NCBI GenBank assembly: GCA_001600455.1
Contig: BCKC01000006.1
Location: 3,162,001 to 3,226,000 of the forward strand
Source of the DNA: Endocalyx cinctus
Lineage: Eukaryota; Ascomycota; Sordariomycetes; Amphisphaeriales; Apiosporaceae
Length of the DNA stretch: 64,000 bases
Direction of reading: 5' to 3'
The notes beneath the pieces were generated by a model. That model was not told the origin of the DNA. It searched no databases and worked only from the letters and a program-made list of their open reading frames with translations. Shown piece by piece: positions 11,824-21,153 of this stretch; within the stretch, counting starts at the first letter, position 1, and every line of letters begins with the position of its first letter. The translations under genes and the position numbers were made by a program.

Positions 11824-11942
11824 CTTCCTGAGCTAGTAATACGTAATTACGGGATTGGTCAATCTCTTAGACTGGGTTAACAAGCTTAATTCCACCCCTT
11901 AACTGAACGTCTCCGATACCAGGTCCCATTCAGTCCCATTTC
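11824..11942 (-). repeat. Dispersed repeat A, copy 2 (3' of a ustYa-like gene)
   Basis: Reverse-complement copy of the unit at 4889-5006 and 23963-24075. It begins, on the plus strand, with GCTTCCTGAGCTAG and ends with CAGGTCCCATTCAGTCCCAT. It lies 314 bp beyond the stop of the minus-strand UstYa-like gene and shares that gene's orientation. Confidence 0.85.
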
Positions 11943-12255
11943 ACCGTCACAACAATTTAATAGCAGATGATATGAAATTCTAGGAATGTGTCACAGTCAA
12001 ACATTATATAAATGTAATCGCTGTGGCTAACGACAGAACTGTAGCTACTAATTAGTCGCAAACGTGCACTGTAAGCTTATGAAAACAATAAGAAAATAGA
12101 CAACAGAGACTACGGAATAAATAGGGATTACTATAATTACTTTTAAATATTTTCATATAAAATACACGAAATATATCTAAGCATTGCTTTGATTAAAACT
12201 CATATCCTCAAAAGATGCTTGTGTTTCTATTCGTTCAGCAGCCCCAAAACCTCCT

Positions 12256-13305
12256 TTATCTATGCTCCTTATCTTGAATATCGACCCCCTCTGGTACTAT
12301 AGCCAATGCATCTTTGGCTACCTCTTTACCCCGTGTGCCCTTCCTCGATGTGGGAGTTCTGAGTTGAGACCACGTTACAAGCTCGTTAAACCGTCTACAG
12401 CTATGCACGGTTGCGAAATCGGGACCATATCTATGAGCCTGGGGATACCATTTCTGATTCACAGGCGTGGTATCGGCATGACACATCAAAACCTGCCTTA
12501 GATAGTCTATACAATGATCAAGATGTAATCTTTGTGTACGCTCTGATACATTTCGTGGGTAATGGTCCCTATAGAGTTCTCTCCGAAGCGAATCCTGCAA
12601 GGCGAGGGAAAACAGTTAATGATACTGGCAAATAGAGGACTCTAGACGTTTCGACGTACGAGACAATGGAGCTGGTGGAACACGTCAAGACCAGTGAACC
12701 AATACCCGTTCTGCAGCACGGTCTGATCACGAACTTTGTCTGCTTCATCACCCTCGAGCAAGACGCCCCAGACTGATTAGAATATTGTTAGTATAATGTC
12801 ACCAAGATCTATCGACAGGTTCTCAAGATAAAAATACCTTCTTCAAGACTATCCCAAGCTGCATCAATCTCCGAAGTAGGCTCTCCTACCCAAACCTTTT
12901 CTCCGGCAGCATGCTTGTTGACTAAGTTGCCGCTTTCATTCCAGGTTAGAGCACCTGTGAACTGGATCTGAACCCGGCCGGTATCGACTTTGCAAGGAGA
13001 TAGTTAGTTATATCTGATATAGGTCCCTAAATTCTGCACGAACTTTTAAAATTCTTACCAAGTTCAAGCGGTACGGCAGTGAAATCAGGAGCGCCCGGAG
13101 ACGAATCAATGAACGATTGCCGAAAAAGTAATACAACAGTCGTGAACGCAAAAATCAGAGTAGATAGCATCCATGGCCAAGATAATTGACCTAGATTTCT
13201 TTGTGGTAGAGATGAGATATAATACGAACCAAACTCAGTAGAAACCTCTTTTCTTAATAAGGTTGCCCGATTTGAACACTCATCTTCATGTTGTATGTTC
13301 GCCAT
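12256..13305 (-). CDS. UstYa-like (DUF3328) oxidase, RiPP-type
   Basis: Four exons: 13305-13059, 12987-12838, 12772-12660 and 12594-12256. All are joined by GT-AG introns in phase; 282 residues. There is one N-terminal transmembrane segment at about residues 43-61 (WPWMLSTLIFAFTTVVLLF). The two family motifs are present: HQLHC at residues 165-169 (in DVFHQLHCL) and HLDHC at 194-198 (in HLDHCIDYLRQ). They are followed by CRRFNELVTW. In ustiloxin, cyclochlorotine and related pathways, UstYa proteins catalyse oxidative cyclisation or chlorination of peptides, with the HxxHC pairs as the presumed metal site. The gene is divergent from a second UstYa-like gene and 3.2 kb from a candidate precursor peptide. 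Family assignment is firm; the substrate is inferred. Confidence 0.92.
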
Positions 13306-14019
13306 TTTCTATCAAGAGCTTAGAATTTGATAAAAGAGGTGATATTCTTGTTCGTCTATGGTTCCCGGAATTTTCTTTCACACTTCAAGGAGGGGAATCG
13401 TCGAGACCCTGAAAATTAGTGTCGTTCGTCAGTCGGAGGGATTATTATATCCTAGGAGCCAAATATTTGGGGGATGCATCTTGTATACAGTGTGAGAACA
13501 AGAAGAAATAATTATACGAGGGTCTCACTTCGGAAATACCGCAGATAACTAGAGAGATCGACGTTGCATCTGCATATATATTGTTCGTGTAACAATGCTT
13601 TCCTCTATCCAATCATTATTTTCAAGGTTTCTTGTGTCCCGCACGAATAGGTGGTGCTCCGAACACACTATTAAGACGGATATGAGTGTATAACCCTTCC
13701 AGACAGGCAGAAGTTTATGTCGGAGAGCGTATCAACTACTTAGGGGTGTATGCTACCGTGCACGAAAGAAATCTTGTTTTTCAGGCCGCGTCGATCCGTT
13801 TCCATCATTTCAAGCACGGGCCCGGTCAGCTTCACCACTTTGTTTCAATATCCTTCTCTTTACGTTCATTCGGGATAACCCCCGTCTTCAAAATCCTTTT
13901 TTCTTTTTTCCATCATTATTCGCTTCCGACATAACTCTATCCTACACATTCCAAATTGCGTCTTCCTACAAGAGTATATATTTATTTTCTCCTTAATTTA
14001 CAACAACCACTGGGTTATT
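13306..14019. promoter_or_regulatory. Shared divergent promoter of the two ustYa-like genes
   Basis: The 714 bp between two divergently oriented UstYa-like start codons must contain both promoters, which would allow co-regulation. It is pyrimidine-rich just before 14020, typical of fungal core promoters. I recognise no specific operator. Confidence 0.6.
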
Positions 14020-15023
14020 ATGGATCATGTAATATACTCCCCGATTAATAAAGAGATACACGATTTGGAATCGTCAGAACAAGACGAGGGCAGCTTTTCT
14101 GAAGATGAAAGTCATTCTGTTCCAGGCCACATCCCCCATAGTTATGCGGCTAAAGCGCTCCAACTTACCAAGGATAATTGGCTGGGTATATTCGCGGTAA
14201 TCTGGCTAGCATCGTTGCTGCTGACTTGGAAAATCGCATCCATACTTTTCAAGCCTCAGTTCGATTTTTCCTCCGGCTTAGAGACTGAGCTAGGTAAGAA
14301 TAAATCTCGATCACGGCGATAGTTTTGTGCTATATAGAAACTAACCCCAATCAGTGCCTCTAAAATCACAACTTGAAATACAAATGGTCACGTACACCGG
14401 CGATCTAGACTGGGACGAAAATGGAACACTGTTCAGAACAACGACGCCGGGAGAGACTCAATACGTGGGTTATCCAAATCCAGGAATAGATGCAGCCTGG
14501 GACCATCTAATCTTTGGTAAGAAACCTATCCGTAGCCTTTTCATCAGATAAATGCTGACAGAATGAACAAGGTGACGGCGTGGACCTACGAGGAGACGAA
14601 GCAACATCAGTAGAAGGCACCACGTTCCAGAAAAAAGATGGCTGGTGGGTTTTGGGCATCGATGTCTTCCACCACCTTCACTGTCTCGTAAGTTTACGCT
14701 CAAATGGAAATTCTTCATTTCATGGGACACTGACGTAAGTAATGTATCAGAACATGATCCGCAAAACGCTATACCTGGATTACTATGGAATGAACGAAAA
14801 GTCAGCAGATAGTTATTATGCCCACGTCAACCATTGTGTCGATTCGATCCGCCAGGCACTTATGTGTTCGTCGGACATAACGGCGTACCCCGTGGAGTGG
14901 AATAGTAAATACCATCGACCAAGACCTAACTTCATCACGAAGGTTCACACGTGTCGAAATTTCGAGAAACTGCGAGACTGGGCTGCTGACCGTGCTACTG
15001 AGCTACATCCAGATTGGGTATAG
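14020..15023 (+). CDS. UstYa-like (DUF3328) oxidase, second copy
   Basis: Four exons: 14020-14293, 14355-14516, 14572-14687 and 14751-15023, in phase; 274 residues. Intron 2 appears to end in AAG; the nearby CAG would bring a stop into frame. An acidic cytosolic N-terminus precedes one transmembrane segment at about residues 54-77 (starting WLGIFAVIWLASLLLTW). The family motifs are HHLHC at 179-183 (in DVFHHLHCL) and HVNHC at 209-213 (in HVNHCVDSIRQ), followed by CRNFEKLRDWA. The intron positions correspond to those of the neighbouring copy, so the two are related, yet the sequences are well diverged, suggesting different reactions on one substrate. Membrane-anchored oxidase of a ribosomal-peptide pathway is the likely role. 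Confidence 0.92.
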
Positions 15024-16537
15024 CTATTGATAGTCTTTTTTTTCCCCAGAAGAAAAGCGGATGAAGCAAGGAGTTATGATATTTCCAGAGGAAATCTTCA
15101 GTTATTACAGTACGAAGAGTCTCTAACGCAGCCCCAAGATAGATTTCTTACGTATTTTACGATGAGTAGAGTCTAAAGATTTCGCAAATTAGAGACACCA
15201 AATGGAATTGTGATCGGGAATGTTATGGAGAGAAAATTAAAGTAGTATTCTTCTTTAGTCACATATCTAACATGATAAAGGCCCAAACAGGGCTATTAAC
15301 GTTTAATATTGCCGTCAGCCCTGGAAAAAGTCTATCTACGTTTCATTTTCACTTCGTTTCACAAATTAAGGTGTAATGATGAATAAGATAAGCTATGTGG
15401 TTAGAATATGATTTTTCGCCAAGCATATAGCGAGAGCCCACTGCCTAAAATCATAGTCAAGAACTGCAAAGTAATTACAGATTGACATACGCCATTGTTC
15501 TATAAACGCGGGAGATGACCGATTGTGCAACGTGAAATGTCAACGCCCTGGAAGGGTATTGGGTGTAAATAGACTACCCACCCAGCCACCACCCCACGGG
15601 GCTGAGAACAGGGGTAAGTAATGGTACTAGGTCGACACGCATAAGCGTCCGCGCCGGGCTTCACAATTATCCTCAAGTGATATTATTGGGTCACGGGTCG
15701 GATCAACATCAGAGATCAGCACCGGATTTAGGAACATCGTTAAAAACCCCGAATAACTACCCCGAGTATTTCCCCGCACAAATGGGTCGTTTTTAGCAAG
15801 GCTTTCTTTTACCGGTTATGCCCGTTATATGTCGCAATAGTAACATCATGTGCTTCAATTCTGCCTTTGTAACACCTCGCTTTATAGCTCGCGTATGTAC
15901 GAGACATGAAATGCTATTGGAATGAATGTGCAATAGACATAAGATCAACCCACAGATCATAAAACACATAGCTTGACTATTCTATATCATTCTCGGATCG
16001 GCGTAATTAGAATGCAACTCCTCACCGAGTCAACGCATCGCAGATCAACAATAAAGTAGATACCCGTGTAAAACAGAAATAGGAAATTAGGGCTTTGAAC
16101 TCGAGATTCCAAATAATTTAGTGTCTACCTATCGACAATTGAATTCAAAAACGTCACTTAGTGCTGCACGAGGAAGATCCTTATGCGTATGTTATGCAAA
16201 ATGTGAGTAGGTTATCACAAATTCCCCTCGTACAAAAGGACCATGCACTCATAGCGGGAGAGGGGAGCGACGATTCTAAGCCACGGGCTTTGTATTTACT
16301 CGAATACTTCACCCGGCGGGTGTAGTCTTCTAGTATACCTCGCACTGGGATAGACTGTAGACCCAGGGGTTCGAAGCATGTAGGATGAAATCTATAGAGG
16401 TTGACTTGTAGCAAAGAAAAGTATAAGTACGGCGGAAAAGTCACACTCTGTGGTAAACTTCTAAACATCGTCAAATTTTACCGGAAACATAACTTAACCC
16501 CCTAAGCTTACTTAAAGTTGAAGAAATATCCGTTACA
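15024..16537. other. Intergenic between ustYa-like gene and peptide precursor
   Basis: 1.5 kb without a supported gene. A 97-codon minus-strand frame at 16181-16474 has no motif or splice support. The last few hundred bases hold the promoter of the precursor gene. Confidence 0.5.
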
Positions 16538-16867
16538 ATGAAGCCGTCGCTATTCCTTAACCTCATCGGTTCCATGTTGGTGCTTGCAGTCCCGACCCCG
16601 AAAGATAGTAAGTGACTTTGATTCTATCCATACAATCGCACCCTTTAGTTTTGAACTAGTTTTTGAGTATGCATAAGATTAACAAGAAATATAGTGAGCC
16701 TAGATGGCAGTCTCTCTTCTAGGTCACTTCAGTCAAAGAACAACGCTGAAATCGATGCTCGAGTCCTTCAAGCAAACTATAGTGCCGACGAGTACGACAC
16801 TCCTGATGTTGCTCCGCGAGTACTCCAGGCAAATTATAGCGCGGATGACTACGAAGATGAGGAGTGA
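16538..16867 (+). CDS. Candidate RiPP (dikaritin-type) precursor peptide with two core repeats
   Basis: Two exons, 16538-16607 and 16695-16867, with an 87 nt GTAAGT...TATAG intron splitting an ATG codon; 80 residues. Residues 1-18 form a signal peptide (MKPSLFLNLIGSMLVLAV). The second exon encodes two near-identical repeats: RVLQANYSADEYD starting at residue 46 and RVLQANYSADDYE starting at residue 65, linked by TPDVAP. The repeats differ at several third codon positions while the peptide is kept, which signals selection on the protein. Signal peptide plus repeated Tyr-containing units beside UstYa genes is the architecture of ustA-type precursors, which are cut in the secretory path and cyclised. 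The usual Lys-Arg spacer is absent; a single Arg precedes each unit. No translation in the other frames shows the repeat. The alternative is an unrelated small secreted protein. Confidence 0.72.
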
Positions 16868-17546
16868 TGATGGGGATAAGCTCGATCTATTCGCCCACAC
16901 TACAGCCGCAGTGGTGAAGGGATCATTAGGACATTGTGAATCTTATCTAGTTATATGTCAATTGGAACCAATGCCAGATATATTCTAAATACATCTCTGT
17001 TTTATTTCTAGTAACAACGAAATGATTGTCTTATACGCATTTTCTACTTGCATTCTATATATTAATACCTATAGGATCATGATGGATTACTACGCCCCAA
17101 TTTTACAGGTCCAGCTATTGACAGTGTCGACATTTTTCTTTCTAGTGTATACTTTATTCTCTTTCTGGGAAAATATGTTTGAATACTACGTTGCCTTCCG
17201 ATTGTGCTTCGGATCTTAGTGCCGGATGCCCCCTGGTCAACCGATAAAGCTTGTCATTTTCAACTCTTTATCCCTCTCCGCCCATGCTCTCACGACCAAC
17301 AATGCCGTATCCCGGCCACGAAAGAAAAGTCATGTTCTTTCGCATAGGTCGCAAATCAATAGCATCTAGGAGTACGGGCACGGTCCGAGCAAAACAAAAG
17401 CGTTGATCTTCACTTTCCTTTTGTCCGAATGGGTAGTAGTAATAGATATTTCTTAGAAGGGTGTAAATAAGAGGAAAAATATATATAAATGAGAAAGAGA
17501 GATGAGCCATAGAAGGAGCAATAATTAGACTATCTTATTGTACTAG
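16868..17546. other. Intergenic after the precursor
   Basis: No gene is supported. A 65-codon hydrophobic frame at 17022-17219 looks like AT-rich chance sequence. Any terminator of the precursor gene lies here but is not recognisable. Confidence 0.45.
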
Positions 17547-17680
17547 AGGTGGGCTTGCAGCCTACAGAAGGACCTGAGTTTACAACGATGATACGATATA
17601 AGATAAAGATAAAGAAACGACAGGGGGTTTAAAGATGGTTCCATAGAGACGTGTAGAAGAACCTTCGTAAACTTAGGCAT
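17547..17680 (-). repeat. Dispersed repeat B, copy 3
   Basis: Reverse-complement copy of the units at 11671-11812 and 40328-40465, more diverged than those two. The inverted pair CCTGAGTTTAC / GTAAACTTAGG is present at its ends. It lies between the peptide precursor and the AAA ATPase gene. Confidence 0.8.
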
Positions 17681-17929
17681 ATCAGCTAGCCTTTTCAAAT
17701 TCAATTTTGGAGGTCATTATAGAAAACCACGTAACAAATCATCCAGCGTCCTCACCTGTCTAAGCGGGATAGATTATCCTTTCTTAGCCAACCCGACCTT
17801 GTTATGCCAGACCATTTTCATACACGCATCCGTCGCTCCCTCGACATCTCCCCTCCTACCTCCCGGTTTGTAGAATCCCCTCCCCTCGGTGGTAATGGCC
17901 GTATTAAACACATTGCAACCAGCTCCAGT

Positions 17930-20344
17930 TCAGTGATTGACACCCGTGGACTTAAGCACCATCTCAACATGATTTCTGTTTAATGATGACTTTTGTCGCG
18001 TTGCCAAAAGTGTGGATATCTTGGCGATGTTTTTAATCTCACGACCGTTCAGATCCATCTGGCTCAGCTCTTCCAGATCATCACTTGTCAAGTTGTGACC
18101 ACATTCTAGACTTGTGACGAACTGCGTCCATACGTGCTTCCTGGATGGAGGGTCCAGATTAGGATAGTGTAGCGTCAGGTGAATTCTGCTCTGAAAAGCC
18201 GTATCGATTGCGTCCGAACGGTTGGAGGTCATGAAGAGGATACCTTTATAGTACTCCAGAGCGCTTATAAATCGTCAGTCATATTGTATTGAAGCATCGG
18301 GATGCTACCGAGGCACTCACCGCAGAAAAACAGAGACAATTTCGTTGTGCTCCATATTATCCAGAGATCTTTTTTGGAGGAAAACGTCGCATTCGTCAAA
18401 GAGCAGCACCGCATCCCACATCTCAGTGATTTCCAGTATGTCTCTTAGCTTGGACTCAATGGAGCGTGAATCTGAGCCAAGGTCACCAGCGCTCAGCGTA
18501 TAGAGCGGTTTCCGAATGTAATCAGCAATAGCCTCGGCCGTGAGGGTTTTGCCAACCCCAGGATTTCCAACTAGTAACATGGTCACGCCCTGACCTTTGC
18601 CTTGGATGACATCGTCGAACGAAGATTTGTTCTCAATGTGGCTCTCGACGAACGAAAGTAGTAAGTCTTTACGTCCATCCGGGAGGACGAGACTAGGAAA
18701 GGCCGTATCGTTCCACGATATTGATTGGGTCGAGCTGACTAAAAACATGGCCCATTTCTTAATTTGGAGAGAATACCCTCGCACGAAGGGGGGACAGAGA
18801 ATCAGCTGATCTCTTGTTAAATCTGGTTAATTGAATACTTATCAGTTAACTTCTCAGTGATAATGACGATGAGAACGTGATAGAAGAAGCGGTACCTTGC
18901 CTGTGTTTTGCTTTACGCTTCGACGTTGCCATCTCGATAGGATTTACTATTGTCGGGTTATGGCCAGTGATGTAGCCAGAGAACCGAGGGGCAGGGGCGG
19001 GATAGCCGTGGCCAGCGCCTCGGAAATGTTCATTGACGACGTGCTTTCGATCTTCAATGTTAATAACCGGCATGATCGTGGCCGATTCTAATGGCATCAA
19101 GGGCGGGGACAGTCCTGTATTGAAATGCTCGTAAGAGTCCGCATCTACAACGATACGGCCGCTGATCTAATCCAAGCGGGAGAGTTAGTAACTAGCTCGG
19201 TATCTATAGATTAGGAGCTAAATAGTAAAATAGTTTATACAAGATAACTAACATTTCGTAACTGGGGTTCTCGTCCTGAATCACTCCAACCAGCCAGACC
19301 GGTGTATGCCAAATAATGAACACCAGCAAGCTCCTGGAATCTCTTTCCACGATCGAGTGCTCTGGATTCGAGCTCATCAATGGTCTGACAAAATCTTGAA
19401 GGATACTCTTCGAGTTCCAGGATCGGCTTTGTACCAGAGAACCCTTCGATGGTAAGTGTATGAGATCTCATCCCGTAGTTGGTACCGTCATAATCCACGA
19501 ATTTAACAAACAAGGCGAGAAACTTCTCATTTTTAGTGTTAGATCTATAAGCGCACCGGTCGAGTAGGTAGAATTGGACTTCATCCACTAGTAACGTCAC
19601 CTTGGGCTTGAAGACACGAGAACCTGGTTCAAATAAGGCCCATAGATAATCGAACGTGATTACTCCATTGTCGACTAGGTCGTTGATTTCCAGAACCATG
19701 TCCTGCATCTCGTCGCATATAAGACCATAAAAGAGTCGAGCATGTTGCGCGCCAATAGAATCTTCATCCGCCTGAGCCTCCACAAGTTCCGTTAGTCGGT
19801 CCCATCTGTAATATATATCATGAAATGGACGCTTAAAAACCAGTTTCTTCAGGCCGGCAGTGATTCCCCTGTAGTCTTTGAAGACCTGACCGAGTAATTC
19901 TTTGAGCTGGGCGCTTTGAACAACAATAGAGTCGAGTACCAGGGCCTTACCTTCGTCATGGTTTTTCCGCATGCGTGCTATGATGGCCTTGGTTTTCGTC
20001 TCTGCTTGTTGTTCAACGGAACTTCGTAGATCGTCAGGGAATGATTCGACCCAGTTGATGCAGCATGGGCATTTTGGTGGGCCTTCGAAGAGGGTCTTGA
20101 TTTTGCATTCAGCCCCTCCCTCCATCGTAGATGAAAAGGACTCGGACCCGTCATAATGTGAGAGTAGAGAAGCGCTGTCAGAATTCGGACTGGACTGGCC
20201 GATAATGTCTGAGAGGAGAACTGAGCTAGAGGTGTCAATGCGCTTGGTGCTGTTTTGATCGGTCCGGGTATATTTCGCCACATCCCTTTTTGGGCTCCTC
20301 CCCCTGGAGGGCTGAGTCGCAATCCTCTTAAATGTCTGGGACAT
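17930..20344 (-). CDS. AAA-family ATPase with N-terminal DUF7025-like region
   Basis: Four exons: 20344-19253, 19166-18896, 18822-18321 and 18263-17930, in phase; 732 residues. The last intron ends in AAG. The N-terminal 360 residues contain ECKIKTLFEGPPKCPCCINW, then KRPFHDIYYRWDRL and a beta-rich part (LLVDEVQFYLLDRCAY), which I associate from memory with the DUF7025 region of fungal AAA proteins. The middle exon has GRIVVDADSYEHFN and a short Pro-rich stretch. The ATPase core shows Walker A GNPGVGKT, Walker B VLLFDECDVF, and sensor-type MTSNRSDAIDTAFQSRIHL. This ATPase class is common and uncharacterised in filamentous fungi and probably remodels proteins. There is no sign that it belongs to the neighbouring peptide locus. 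Confidence 0.88.
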
Positions 20345-21153
20345 TACTAGATTTTCTTGTACAGACTGAACTCTTGAGCGGATAAGAACTATTCGACTTT
20401 TGAAATGATGAGCCTTGTAACTATTTTTTAAGACAAAGGCTCAAGTCTAGTTGTAATGCTCAATCAATTACACATGAAGGACTATCACGATGAACAAATT
20501 GAGATTTCCAACGAAAGAGTGGATTACCACTTGGTTAGTTAAAGAGAAGTTGGAAGAGTTATTTTTCAAATTCTTAGGCAGCAACACAAACCTCTATTGG
20601 GTATCAAAATAGTCATCTCGATCTTAACGCCCGAGTCTGTCTTTGCGGGGTGGCCGCCTGCCTTACTTATATACACAGTTGGGTTTCACCATTTTCTTAT
20701 CTATAAAAGGCAAATCTGCATTTTTAATCACTTTCTATACTTTCAAAATCAAAATCTGCTATCATGTACTATAAGGAGAAGTGATCAGTGATGGCGGTAA
20801 ACCTCCAGAGTCTAGACCGTTGGGGTCATCCAATAGATTGACAGGCTGCTAGGTAGAATTGAACTAGGCATGGAAGGCAAATCAGGCAGGCAAGTAAGAA
20901 CTAGGCAGACATGACAAAAGAAATGATCCGTCTGCGTGGTCGTACAACCCCGCATGAATGGTAGATATTGGAGGTATTACAGCGGAGAAAAACTGTTCGA
21001 TTACTCGTCCCTTTTATGGGACAATTTTGAATTTGTGACGCTTAGATTTACTGTTCATCATTACTATACCTAATGTTTTAAGTAGATTCTCGAATGGTGC
21101 CTCCATCGCGGGCAAAGTCACACCAAAGGTCCTAAACTTGATTTCCGTTCCAG
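20345..21153. other. Divergent intergenic region, AAA ATPase / HET gene
   Basis: 809 bp separate the two divergent start codons. It holds both promoters. There is no gene or repeat that I can support. Confidence 0.5.

Noticed and set aside
16181..16474. 97-codon minus-strand frame upstream of the peptide precursor
   Set aside because: ATG present, but no family motif, no convincing signal peptide and no spliced continuation.
16704..16988. 94-codon frame overlapping the peptide precursor
   Set aside because: It is a different frame of the precursor's second exon. The repeat structure with silent codon differences exists only in the other frame.
17022..17219. 65-residue hydrophobic frame after the precursor
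   Set aside because: Considered as a small transporter or immunity-type partner, but low-complexity AT-rich sequence produces such frames and nothing else supports it.
17930..20344. AAA ATPase as a member of the peptide-biosynthesis locus
   Set aside because: This ATPase class is widespread in fungi without such loci, and no described dikaritin pathway that I know uses one.
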